From Paenibacillus macquariensis (GTDB taxonomy: Bacteria; Bacillota; Bacilli; Paenibacillales; Paenibacillaceae), in contig NZ_FTNK01000022.1 in the NCBI RefSeq assembly GCF_900156375.1, positions 1-63,798 of the forward strand: a DNA stretch of 63,798 bases, in the 5' to 3' direction. A program made the position numbers and the translations under genes. Under the pieces are notes generated by a model. That model was not told the origin of the DNA. It was given only the letters and a program-made list of their open reading frames with translations, and did not search any database. Of the stretch, positions 7,849 through 16,354 are shown piece by piece; position 1 is the first letter of the stretch; every line of letters begins with the position of its first letter.

Positions 7849-9480
7849 CTATCTACTTACGGCTGTTTCCTCTTCACTACATAACACTGCCTTAATCATT
7901 GCTTTAGCTTTATTATGGCACTCACGGTATTCACGATAAGGATCAGAGTCCACCACAATACCTGCTCCAGCTTGGATGTATCCTTTTCCGTCTTGTACGA
8001 CTAATGTTCTAATAATAATATTTAATTCCATATTACCATTATAGTCAATCCACCCCATAGATCCGGTATATGGTCCACGACGAACTGGCTCAAGTTCCTC
8101 TATAATTTCCATCGTTCGAATCTTAGGTGCACCTGTTATTGTTCCCCCCGGGAAAAGAGCTGCGATGACCTCATAAACATCTTTCCCAGATGCCAAGCTA
8201 CCCTCTATTTGAGAGACGAGGTGCATCACATGCGAATAGTATTCGATCGTCATGAGCTCAGGAACATGCACTGAACCGTAAGCCGCTATACGACCAATAT
8301 CGTTTCGTTCTAGATCAACTAGCATGATATGCTCTGCGCGTTCTTTTTCATTCATATATAGCTCTTCTGCCATTACAGCGTCTTCTTCAGTTGTGATCCC
8401 TCTCCGTCTTGTACCCGCAATAGGACGAGCGCTCACCTTGTCCCCATGTACCTTCACTAACAATTCCGGCGAACCACTAACGAGGGAGAACCCTGGTGAT
8501 CTAAGCAAACCCATATATGGCGAAGGATTCAATAAGCGAAGCCATTCATAAATTTGTTCTGGAGATGAGTGTAATTCTTTCTCCTGTCGAAGCGACAGAT
8601 TAACTTGAAAGACGTCTCCTTGACGAATATATTCCTGAATACGCACCACAGCTTTCTCAAAAGACTCTTGGGAAAAGTGGGCTGTCATTCCTGGCCATGT
8701 CTCATTTGGGGAGTTACTCCCTTGCGGAATCCGTTCTTGTTCCTCCAACTTGTCCAATTGGTTCAAGCGATGATTCTTCTCTGCCTCCCCAACTGGAACG
8801 CCATCCGGTCCAACCTCGCTAAAAGAAGCCCATAACGTCATCATGCCAACAGCTCTATCTTGTGCTTCCTTAAACAATGCTTCCAACGTGAAGTCGATAC
8901 CACCATTCAAAGGTAACGTCCCCTCCGCTAACGATGGATCTACGTTATTTAAAGGCATATGAACTGCACAGTAAACAACCTGATCCTTATTATCATAAAT
9001 CCATATCTCTTCCATTCTCATCCACATATAATCAGGGAATGCCGGCTCATCTTCTGCCCATGAAGGAAGCCTCTCTAAAGAACGAACAACATCATACCCC
9101 ATAAATCCAACGCATCCCCCTAGAAAAGGAGGATAGTCCTCTTTATCCATTTGAGGAGTGCGATAAGGAGCCATCCATTGCTCCAATACCTCTAGAGGAG
9201 CCCCCTTCACAATTTCCGTCTCACCCGTTCGAGGATTGCGTAAGCTCGCTTCATTTCCTTTTCCCGATATAACAGAAGTAGGATTAAGCCCCAGATACGT
9301 ATAACGACCGCTCTTACCACTTTCCAATACTACGGCATAAGGCGATGATGCTTCCCACGCACGTGTCCATGCTAGCGGTAAACCCTTTCCCTCCATCCGC
9401 ACAAGATAAGGCAGTACGCTCCACCCATTAGTCGCCCACTGTTCCCATTGCGCAAGTGAAGTTAACACATTTGTTGTCAT
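7849..9480 (-). CDS. pabB: Aminodeoxychorismate synthase component I
   Basis: Aminates chorismate to 4-amino-4-deoxychorismate using ammonia from PabA; first gene of the pab-fol operon. The 543-residue chorismate-binding protein has a TrpE-type N-terminal domain (VLESGKSGRYTYLG near residue 51) and a catalytic C-terminal domain with LVDLERNDIGR, SHVMHLVSQIEG and GGTITGAPKIRTMEII. The motif PIAGTRRRG has Ala where E. coli PabB has its reactive lysine (PIKGT), as in anthranilate synthases. The operon makes PabB the better call, but this subunit could be TrpE-like in chemistry. Confidence 0.9.
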   Translation of the reverse strand: MTTNVLTSLAQWEQWATNGWSVLPYLVRMEGKGLPLAWTRAWEASSPYAVVLESGKSGRYTYLGLNPTSVISGKGNEASLRNPRTGETEIVKGAPLEVLEQWMAPYRTPQMDKEDYPPFLGGCVGFMGYDVVRSLERLPSWAEDEPAFPDYMWMRMEEIWIYDNKDQVVYCAVHMPLNNVDPSLAEGTLPLNGGIDFTLEALFKEAQDRAVGMMTLWASFSEVGPDGVPVGEAEKNHRLNQLDKLEEQERIPQGSNSPNETWPGMTAHFSQESFEKAVVRIQEYIRQGDVFQVNLSLRQEKELHSSPEQIYEWLRLLNPSPYMGLLRSPGFSLVSGSPELLVKVHGDKVSARPIAGTRRRGITTEEDAVMAEELYMNEKERAEHIMLVDLERNDIGRIAAYGSVHVPELMTIEYYSHVMHLVSQIEGSLASGKDVYEVIAALFPGGTITGAPKIRTMEIIEELEPVRRGPYTGSMGWIDYNGNMELNIIIRTLVVQDGKGYIQAGAGIVVDSDPYREYRECHNKAKAMIKAVLCSEEETAVSR

Positions 9481-9518
9481 GTTGTTACCTCCTGAAAGTT
9501 TTGAGCATTACTACATGA

Positions 9519-9648
9519 TATGCTTCGTAAAAACTCACTTCGAAAGCATATACTTAGTCTTTTTATAGCATCACTTCATGATTATCTTCGTAAAAAGACT
9601 TGCTTCGGAAGGATATCTTCGTAAAAACTCACTTCAAAAGCTATATCA
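9519..9648. repeat. Degenerate tandem repeat upstream of pabB
   Basis: The 19-mer CTTCGTAAAAACTCACTTC occurs twice (9523-9541 and 9617-9635). A third, more diverged unit (CTTCGTAAAAAGACTTGCTTC) lies between them and a partial one near 9555-9580. The units lie in what would be the leader of the pab operon mRNA. Similar words are found in the 4172-4297 repeat. Confidence 0.65.
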
Positions 9649-9706
9649 TATGAATAAAGCATTACCTCATACTTCACTTCATAAAAGGATTCTTAAACTG
9701 CTTGTC

Positions 9707-9735
9707 AGTATACTTTAGTTATAGCTATTTTGAAA
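9707..9735 (-). promoter_or_regulatory. Candidate pabB operon promoter
   Basis: Minus strand TTTCAA (9730-9735), N17, TATACT (9707-9712). The -10 is good and the -35 poor. It lies between the cysK terminator and the repeat block, giving a leader of about 220 bases. Confidence 0.4.
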
Positions 9736-9751
9736 AGACCCGATGCATTAC

Positions 9752-9797
9752 ATTATATAAAGACCCCTATTGCCAATATCAATGGCAATAGGGGTCT
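9752..9797 (-). terminator. cysK terminator
   Basis: Perfect 15-bp stem (AGACCCCTATTGCCA and its complement, 9761-9775/9783-9797) followed on the minus strand by TTTATATAAT. It lies 28 bases after the cysK stop. Confidence 0.85.
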
Positions 9798-9824
9798 GGC
9801 TCATAAATATATTAATAATAGATA

Positions 9825-10763
9825 TTAGCCTTCGAAATTGTATAATGGCGTGCTAAGGTAACGTTCTCCGTTACTAGGGATAATAACGACTACACGTTTG
9901 CCTTTACCCAATTGTTTAGCTACTTTAAGCGCAGCAGATACTGCAGCACCTGAAGAAATACCCGATAGAATACCTTCTTCTGTTGCAACACGACGCGCAA
10001 CTTCGAAAGCTTCCTCATTCTCTACGTGAATGATTTCATCGTATATATCTTGATTCAGAATTTCAGGAATAAAGTTAGCTCCTAATCCTTGGATCTTATG
10101 AGGACCTGGTTTACCACCTGCCAAGATTGGTGAAGCAGCAGGTTCTACAGCATAAATCTTAATGTTCGGATATTGTTTCTTCAATACTTCACCAGCACCA
10201 GAGATCGTTCCGCCTGTACCAATTCCAGCTACGAAGGCATCTAGCGTACCGCCAATAGAGTCGATCGCCTCTACAATTTCTGGACCTGTCGTTTCACGGT
10301 GAATCTTCACATTGGCTTGGTTCTTAAATTGTTCTGCCTTGAAGTAGTCAGGGTTTTCTTTTACAATAGATTCCATCTTTGTAACAGCTCCATTCATACC
10401 TTCCGATCCTGGAGTCAGAACAAGTTCAGCACCATAAGCACGCAATAAGTTACGACGCTCTAAACTCATCGTCTCAGGCATAACAATAATAGCTTTGTAA
10501 CCTTTAGCAGCTGCTACCATCGCTAAGCCAATTCCTGTGTTACCACTCGTTGCTTCAACAATCGTTCCGCCCGGTTTAAGACTACCATCTTTCTCTGCTT
10601 CTTCTACAATGCTTATTGCGATACGGTCTTTAACACTTGAACCTGGATTCTGGTACTCCAATTTAAGGTAGATCTCTGCGCTATCTTCAGATGCTAAGCG
10701 GTTCAAACGGACAAGCGGCGTTCCTCCAATTAACTCAGTTACATTATTAACGACCTTTGCCAT
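9825..10763 (-). CDS. cysK: Cysteine synthase A (O-acetylserine sulfhydrylase)
   Basis: PLP enzyme making cysteine from O-acetylserine and sulfide. The 312-residue protein has the PLP lysine at about K45 in GSSVKDR, the substrate loop EATSGNTGIGLA, the PLP-phosphate GIGTGGT loop and the ISSGAA segment. It stands alone between two terminators, after yacD, as in B. subtilis. The ATG has AGGGAGGG upstream. The roughly 390-base region upstream has no T-box or S-box that I recognise, and only a poor -35 sits before a TATTAT-like -10 near 10795-10800, so the promoter is unclear. Confidence 0.97.
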   Translation of the reverse strand: MAKVVNNVTELIGGTPLVRLNRLASEDSAEIYLKLEYQNPGSSVKDRIAISIVEEAEKDGSLKPGGTIVEATSGNTGIGLAMVAAAKGYKAIIVMPETMSLERRNLLRAYGAELVLTPGSEGMNGAVTKMESIVKENPDYFKAEQFKNQANVKIHRETTGPEIVEAIDSIGGTLDAFVAGIGTGGTISGAGEVLKKQYPNIKIYAVEPAASPILAGGKPGPHKIQGLGANFIPEILNQDIYDEIIHVENEEAFEVARRVATEEGILSGISSGAAVSAALKVAKQLGKGKRVVVIIPSNGERYLSTPLYNFEG

Positions 10764-10958
10764 GATTAAAGCCCTCCCTAGGATAATGGTTATATAATAT
10801 GAGCATTTCTAGAGTCATTTCATCTAGTTGTATGATAAGGAAACAAACTTTCGACAGTTTAAAAAGTGTCTATGCTCCCTGATATATCCGAGTATTTCAG
10901 TTGGTTTTTGTATCTTCATATTATCAAACCTCGACGCACCTTGTCAACAGAGCTCATA

Positions 10959-11011
10959 CAAAAAAAGGATACTTTGATAACAGCAGCCATTTGCTGTTCA
11001 TCAAAGCATCC
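10959..11011 (-). terminator. yacD terminator
   Basis: Minus-strand hairpin GGATGCTTTGATGAACAGC.../...GCTGTTATCAAAGTATCC (10967-11011) followed by eight T residues. It is the distal unit of a 44-bp tandem repeat (next entry). Confidence 0.8.
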
Positions 11012-11075
11012 CGATACATTGATAACAGCCCCCATTTGCTGTTCACAACTAACATCCACTGTTCATCAATGTATC
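10969..11075. repeat. 44-bp tandem repeat forming two successive hairpins
   Basis: GATAC(T/A)TTGATAACAGC...CCATTTGCTGTTCA occurs at 10969-11000 and again at 11013-11044. A third partial arm (CTGTTCATCAATGTATC, 11059-11075) closes the second hairpin. The first unit pairs CTTTGAT with ATCAAAG; the second pairs ATTGAT with ATCAAT. This accounts for most of the 392-base gap between cysK and yacD; the rest (10764-10958, 11076-11155) shows nothing definite. Confidence 0.7.
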
Positions 11076-11155
11076 CCGCTACATCTCACTAGACTTGCAT
11101 CACCATATCTCATGTATATTCAACATGGGTGCCCAAAAGTATTTATTCAAAAGAA

Positions 11156-12097
11156 TTATAGCCCATTAAAAGCGACTATTCTAACTTCGTATTTGTCCCT
11201 AAGAAGCTTCTCTAACTCAGTAAGTGGCATTGCTTCATTAAGCGCAAGGCGTTTACGAATAGATTCGCGAATATGTTGTGTATCTTCTTGTTCTTCTATG
11301 ATGATATCCATTAATTGGATAACAACATAATCCTTATCCCACTGAAAAGGTCCAGAGATATCATTAATTTGGAGCAAAGCCACCGCGTCTAGCATTTCCT
11401 TGGGTAAGAATGGATCATCCGACTCGACCGGGGCAATCTTTCCCTCTTGGTCACGACTACTTACGTCTATTGAATGTTCCTTAACCATTTCCGTGAAGTT
11501 AGCACCCTTTTCGAGTTGATCTAGTACATCCTCAGCTTCCCCTTGACTAGCTACTTTAATGACCGAGAGTTGAAACTGTTTACGTGCCTCGAATTGATCT
11601 TCATTCTCCTCACGATAATTGTCAATGTCCTCATCCGAAATGTGAATATCTGCTGTCGCAATTTGTTCCAGAGTTAATCTGTAGCTCATCTCTTCCGCAA
11701 CATCTTCAGGTGAAAGACCCAATTGTGTCTCCATCTCATCATAGTACGACTTTACCGAGTCATAACCCATCATATCCTTCTTTAATTGTCTATTGACTTC
11801 ATCAGAAGTGATATGAATATCCCGTACATTAGCTTCCTCAAATACCGCTTTGCGGTTCAACATATGAAGTAATACTTCCTGACCATACTTACGCTTTAGC
11901 TCCTGCTCCCATTCACTATTGGAAATCGGTTCTTTTTTGAAGTAAGCTACCGACAACTCCCCATCTGGAAGCTTGGATTCCTCATCTACTGGTCCTAGAC
12001 CACGAAACATAATCAAGCAACCCATGAAAAGGAACCCCATCGTTAAGATAATATTGACGACCCACAGCGTCCTTTTCTCTCTCTTGATCCTCGTCAT
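11156..12097 (-). CDS. Membrane-anchored parvulin-type peptidyl-prolyl isomerase, YacD-like
   Basis: A 313-residue protein with a short basic N terminus (MTRIKREKR), one membrane anchor (about 11-31) and a long exported region. A SurA_N-like helical part (about 50-165) is followed by a parvulin segment (about 170-275: FQLSVIKVAS, GANFTEMVKEHSIDVSS, GPFQWDKDYVVIQLMD). The parvulin core is diverged, so isomerase activity is uncertain and a chaperone role is equally possible. The position between cysK and hslO matches B. subtilis yacD. It follows hslO by 10 bases and probably shares its transcript. Confidence 0.85.
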   Translation of the reverse strand: MTRIKREKRTLWVVNIILTMGFLFMGCLIMFRGLGPVDEESKLPDGELSVAYFKKEPISNSEWEQELKRKYGQEVLLHMLNRKAVFEEANVRDIHITSDEVNRQLKKDMMGYDSVKSYYDEMETQLGLSPEDVAEEMSYRLTLEQIATADIHISDEDIDNYREENEDQFEARKQFQLSVIKVASQGEAEDVLDQLEKGANFTEMVKEHSIDVSSRDQEGKIAPVESDDPFLPKEMLDAVALLQINDISGPFQWDKDYVVIQLMDIIIEEQEDTQHIRESIRKRLALNEAMPLTELEKLLRDKYEVRIVAFNGL

Positions 12098-12107
12098 ATG
12101 GATGCCA

Positions 12108-12989
12108 TTACTTGGCTTGTTCTAAAATATGCTGAAGTTCTGCTTTATCAAAAGAGTACTTTTCATTACAGAAATGGCATACTACCTCTGCCTTGCCGTC
12201 TTCTTCAATGATTTCTTCAAGATCGGTTTGTCCTAGACTAACAAGTGTATTCTCCACGCGTTCCTTAGAACATTGACACTTAAATTGAAGATCCATTTCA
12301 TCTAGAACTACCGCATCCGGTAGTAACCTTTGAAGCATCTCTTCCAAATCCATGCCTTGATCCATTAAGGTCGTGATTGGTGGAAGCCCACTAACCGCAT
12401 GCTCGATCGCATTAATTTCATCATCACTTAATCCTGGCAACAACTGAATAATGAAACCTCCCGCTTCGAGAACCTCATTCTCTGTTCCTACCAAGACACC
12501 TAACCCAACCGCAGACGGTGTCTGTTCTGACACTGCGAAGTAATAGGTCATATCTTCGGCGATCTCACCCGAAATGATCGGGGAGCTACCTGTATACACA
12601 TCTTTTAACCCTTGATCTTTAGTCACATTGACGAAACCACTGCGTCCTACAGCTCCTGCTACATCAAGCTTGCCTAGACTGTTACTTGGTAGATGAACAT
12701 GTGGATTGGCTACATACCCACTGATCTCTCCATTTGCATTCGCCTCTGCTACGACTTGACCTATCGGTCCATCGCCTTTTATCTGAATGTTTAATTTCTC
12801 TTTACCTTTAAGCATTGCACCCATCATCGCTGCCGCCGTCAAGGTACGCCCCATAGCTGCAGTAGCCGTTGGCCAAGTGTCATGTCTTTGACGAAGCTCT
12901 TCTACTAAAGATGTTGTACGCACCAGTAAAGCGCGAACATGGCCATTCATAGCTGTCCCTCGGATTAATCGATCTTTTTTGTGGTCCAT
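12108..12989 (-). CDS. hslO: Redox-regulated chaperone Hsp33
   Basis: Holdase chaperone activated by oxidation. The 293-residue protein has the Hsp33 core (VRALLVRTTSLVEELR, TAAAMMGAMLKG, KGDGPIGQVVAEAN) and the C-terminal zinc redox switch: CQC (in FKCQCSKERV) and CHFC, four cysteines that bind zinc when reduced and form disulfides on oxidative unfolding. It follows coaX, with an 80-base gap, as in B. subtilis (yacC). Confidence 0.96.
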   Translation of the reverse strand: MDHKKDRLIRGTAMNGHVRALLVRTTSLVEELRQRHDTWPTATAAMGRTLTAAAMMGAMLKGKEKLNIQIKGDGPIGQVVAEANANGEISGYVANPHVHLPSNSLGKLDVAGAVGRSGFVNVTKDQGLKDVYTGSSPIISGEIAEDMTYYFAVSEQTPSAVGLGVLVGTENEVLEAGGFIIQLLPGLSDDEINAIEHAVSGLPPITTLMDQGMDLEEMLQRLLPDAVVLDEMDLQFKCQCSKERVENTLVSLGQTDLEEIIEEDGKAEVVCHFCNEKYSFDKAELQHILEQAK

Positions 12990-13069
12990 GTTCTTATGGC
13001 CTCCTCTGCCTATTTGTTTATATCATCATGTGTATTCCATTATCATTTGTACATATTACATCGCTTTGC

Positions 13070-13837
13070 CTATTGGTTACGTTCATATATTAAACGAAGT
13101 CCCTCGAGCGTAAGCATTGAATTGACCTCTTGTATGCACTTCGTCTCACTTGCAATTAGTTCAGCCAATCCGCCTGTAGCGACTACTTTTAGATCCGGCG
13201 CTTCCATCTCAACCTTTATACGTTCGACGATACCATCGACTTGCCCGGCATATCCAAAAATAATACCCGCCTGCATAGCGTGAATCGTATTGCGACCAAT
13301 AACTTTTTTTGGCTTCTCCAACTCAATTCGCGGAAGCTTCGACGCACGTTGATATAACGCTTCTGTGGCTATTCCTATCCCAGGTACAATGGCTCCGCCA
13401 AGATAGTTGCCCTTAGCATCGATACAATCAAATGTAGTCGCTGTACCGAAATCAACAACTACTAAAGGTCCTTTATACTGGTTGACCGCAGCAACAGCAT
13501 TTACAATACGATCTGCACCCACTTCACGTGGGTTTTCGTAGCGCAAATTCAAGCCTGTTTTAATCCCTGGTCCAACCACCAATGGTATTTTATGAATGAA
13601 TTTCTGACACATTTCTTCAAAAACATTGACTAGAGGTGGAACTACCGAAGATATGATCACACCTTCAATATCTTTAACTGAAATGTCGGACATCCGAAAT
13701 AGATTAAAGATCATAACGCCGTACTCATCTACTGTAGATTGACGAGTCGTACTAAGTCGGAAATGATGGACCAACTCCCGATTCTTATAGATCCCTAATA
13801 CGATATTTGTATTGCCTATGTCTACTACAAGAATCAT
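13070..13837 (-). CDS. coaX: Type III pantothenate kinase
   Basis: Phosphorylates pantothenate in the first step of CoA synthesis; type III enzymes resist feedback by CoA and use little-diverged ASKHA-fold motifs. The 255-residue protein shows the phosphate-binding MILVVDIGNTNIVLG, the GADRIVNAVA loop (pantothenate region) and VVVDFGTATTFD. Its start overlaps the nadC stop by four bases, so it is coupled to the NAD genes. Confidence 0.96.
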   Translation of the reverse strand: MILVVDIGNTNIVLGIYKNRELVHHFRLSTTRQSTVDEYGVMIFNLFRMSDISVKDIEGVIISSVVPPLVNVFEEMCQKFIHKIPLVVGPGIKTGLNLRYENPREVGADRIVNAVAAVNQYKGPLVVVDFGTATTFDCIDAKGNYLGGAIVPGIGIATEALYQRASKLPRIELEKPKKVIGRNTIHAMQAGIIFGYAGQVDGIVERIKVEMEAPDLKVVATGGLAELIASETKCIQEVNSMLTLEGLRLIYERNQ

Positions 13838-14709
13838 GAAGTCTGGTCCTCCTTCTTCGCGTTAAGATCCAAACTAATATCCAAACTATTAAAAGAATAT
13901 GTCAGCTGTCCAACCGAGATGATATCCACTCCACACTCAGCAATTCCCCGAATCGTCTGTAAAGATACGTTGCCAGACGCCTCTATTTTGACATGAGGCA
14001 CCTGTGAACGAATAATTTCAACAGCCTGCCTCATAAGATTATGGCTCATATTATCTAACATAATAATATCAGCCCCAGCGGAAATGGCTTCATTTACTTG
14101 TTCCAGATTCTCAGCCTCAACTTCAATAGTCATCGTATGTGGAATATAAGCCCGAGCACGACTCACTGCTTGTGTAATACCACCCGCGCCCTTAATATGA
14201 TTGTCCTTAATCATGACAGCATCATATAAGCCAAATCGATGGTTTGCCCCGCCGCCAACTCTCACAGCATACTTTTCAAGCATACGATGACCTGGTGTCG
14301 TCTTACGTGTGTCTACAAGTCGCGTAGGTAACCCTTCTATCACATCAACGAACTGACTTGTCTTTGTAGCAATACCAGACAAACGCTGTAACAAATTCAG
14401 AGCTAACCGTTCACCCGTCAGAATGCTATGTGTACTTCCTTCAACCTCTGCAATAATGGTTCCTTTTGTGACAGACTGACCCTCTTGCACATGGGACACA
14501 AAAGTGAGTGCTGGATCAACGACTTCAAACACCAACTCTGACACCGGAATTCCGGCGATAATACCATCCTCTTTGGCATGAATTATTCCTTTAGATTCAT
14601 GATCTATAGATATCGTTGCTAGAGAAGTAATATCGCCTGATCCAACATCTTCTCTCAACCAATGACGTATCGATTCCACCAAATTTTCATTGTATCCATT
14701 AAACATCAT
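13834..14709 (-). CDS. nadC: Nicotinate-nucleotide pyrophosphorylase (quinolinate phosphoribosyltransferase)
   Basis: Makes nicotinate mononucleotide from quinolinate and PRPP, releasing CO2. The QPRTase fold is evident from LREDVGSGDITS, the active-site RLVDTRKTTPGHR and KYAVRVGGGANHRFGLYD, KDNHI, EVEAEN, MLDNM and ASGNV. I start at the first ATG of an ATG-ATG pair (MMFNGYNEN, 291 residues) with GGGGG nine bases upstream; earlier in-frame starts lack such a site and extend inside nadB. The gene overlaps the nadB end by 11 bases and coaX by four. Confidence 0.95.
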   Translation of the reverse strand: MMFNGYNENLVESIRHWLREDVGSGDITSLATISIDHESKGIIHAKEDGIIAGIPVSELVFEVVDPALTFVSHVQEGQSVTKGTIIAEVEGSTHSILTGERLALNLLQRLSGIATKTSQFVDVIEGLPTRLVDTRKTTPGHRMLEKYAVRVGGGANHRFGLYDAVMIKDNHIKGAGGITQAVSRARAYIPHTMTIEVEAENLEQVNEAISAGADIIMLDNMSHNLMRQAVEIIRSQVPHVKIEASGNVSLQTIRGIAECGVDIISVGQLTYSFNSLDISLDLNAKKEDQTS

Positions 14710-16315
14710 CACTGAATTCCCCCACGATCTCATGCTCACGTTGCTGTAACAGATGCTTACGCCAATTCAAATCATCCCGTTCAGGATAATCAAACCGATA
14801 GTGTGCACCTCGACTTTCTTTACGCGCCAAAGCAGCCTGCGTAATAAGCAACGAACACGTTAACATATTAGCAAATTCGAATTCTTCTTTCTTAAACAAC
14901 GCCGATTGAAAAATAGGTAGCTGACGACTTAGTTCCTCAAGTCCCTTCGATAATAACTCTTCATCACGACGAAGACCTACATAACGTACCATGACCTTTT
15001 GTAGCTTCAAACGTTTCTCGACCATCGCCTGCATTGGAACATCCACCCGATTACAGTCTACCACGAGTGAGCCTCCGGACCAATTCAGAGGCGGAAGTTC
15101 CCTAATTCGATTCACTATTCGGCTACCAAACACAATCGCTTCTGACAATGAATTACTTGCCAATCGATTAGCGCCATGAACTCCCGTCGATGATGCCTCT
15201 CCACATGCAAACAAACGTGAAATGTTACTTTCACCACTCAAATCTGTCTGCACGCCACCCATCATATAATGTGCAGCAGGTGCGACGGGAATCCAGTCTG
15301 TTGTCATATCTAAACCATATACCATACAAGTCTCAACAATCGTTGGAAAACGATGCTTGATCATATCCGCTGTTTCATGCGTTATATCTAAATAAATGAA
15401 GGTAGACTTCGTTTCCTCCATCTCACTTACGATCGCCCGAGCTACGATGTCCCTTGGTGCAAGTTCAAGCATTTCATGGTATTTGCTCATGAAACGCTCA
15501 CCCTTAATATTACGCAGGATAGCCCCTTCACCACGCACAGCTTCCGATATAAGAAACCTCGGAGCTCCTGGGTAACAAAGTGACGTTGGATGAAATTGAA
15601 GGAACTCCATATCACGTATCTTAGCTCCAGCTCGGTAGGCCATCGCGACACCATCAGCTGTTGCAACTTCAGGATTCGTTGTATACCGGTACAACTGACC
15701 CGTCCCTCCGGAACATAGAATTGTCGCATCTCCCTGAACGAAGATACGTTTTCCATCAGGCCCTTGAACGAGTACGCCAATACATACGCCATCATCTGTA
15801 ATAATATCCAAGACGAAATGGTTGTCCCACACTTCAATATTGTCCTTTTTGATGACTTGCTCAGATAAAGCCCTAACAATCTCAAACCCAGTCGCATCTC
15901 CGTTGGCATGTAATATACGTCGGTGACTATGTGCGCCTTCTTGCGTCAGCGCCAACTCTCCATTATCCTCATCAAATGTCGTGCCTAATGCAATGAGTTC
16001 TTTAACCCCTAACGGTCCCTCATTCACCAGGATATCAACCGCATCAGAAGAACAAAGACCAGCCCCCGCGAGCAGTGTATCCGCTCGGTGGAAGGCTGGT
16101 GAATCATCCTCTGATATAACAGCGGCTATTCCTCCTTGTGCATAACGAGTATTACTCTCAAGCAAAGCATTCTTAGTGATCATTAATACTTGACGATCCT
16201 TACCCGCCTTAATGGCTGTGAATAATCCAGCAATACCAGATCCAATCACAATAACGTCTGTCTTAACTTTTGGAAGAGACTCCAGATCGAAATCTACCAA
16301 ATACCGTGGAATCAT
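14699..16315 (-). CDS. nadB: L-aspartate oxidase
   Basis: FAD enzyme oxidising L-aspartate to iminoaspartate, used directly by NadA. The 538-residue protein has an N-terminal dinucleotide fold (VIVIGSGIAGL), RYAQGGIAAV, the HRADTLLAGAGL segment, RRILHANGDATG, FLQFHPTSL, SEAVRGEGAIL and APAAHYMMGGV with the catalytic residues of the succinate dehydrogenase flavoprotein family, then HGANRLASNSL. The ATG after AGGTG is chosen; a GTG four codons earlier is possible. It sits 39 bases after nadA. Confidence 0.95.
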   Translation of the reverse strand: MIPRYLVDFDLESLPKVKTDVIVIGSGIAGLFTAIKAGKDRQVLMITKNALLESNTRYAQGGIAAVISEDDSPAFHRADTLLAGAGLCSSDAVDILVNEGPLGVKELIALGTTFDEDNGELALTQEGAHSHRRILHANGDATGFEIVRALSEQVIKKDNIEVWDNHFVLDIITDDGVCIGVLVQGPDGKRIFVQGDATILCSGGTGQLYRYTTNPEVATADGVAMAYRAGAKIRDMEFLQFHPTSLCYPGAPRFLISEAVRGEGAILRNIKGERFMSKYHEMLELAPRDIVARAIVSEMEETKSTFIYLDITHETADMIKHRFPTIVETCMVYGLDMTTDWIPVAPAAHYMMGGVQTDLSGESNISRLFACGEASSTGVHGANRLASNSLSEAIVFGSRIVNRIRELPPLNWSGGSLVVDCNRVDVPMQAMVEKRLKLQKVMVRYVGLRRDEELLSKGLEELSRQLPIFQSALFKKEEFEFANMLTCSLLITQAALARKESRGAHYRFDYPERDDLNWRKHLLQQREHEIVGEFSDDV

Positions 16316-16354
16316 AACGTTGTTCACCTGTCTTAAGAGAAAGAGTAGCGCATG

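Noticed and set aside
10850..10856. An exact TGTCGAA (Spo0A box) upstream of cysK.
   Set aside because: About eight such sites are expected by chance in this window. cysK is not a known Spo0A target and no promoter context fits.
10764..10966. Possible T-box or S-box leader upstream of cysK.
   Set aside because: None of the conserved blocks of either riboswitch class was found in the region.
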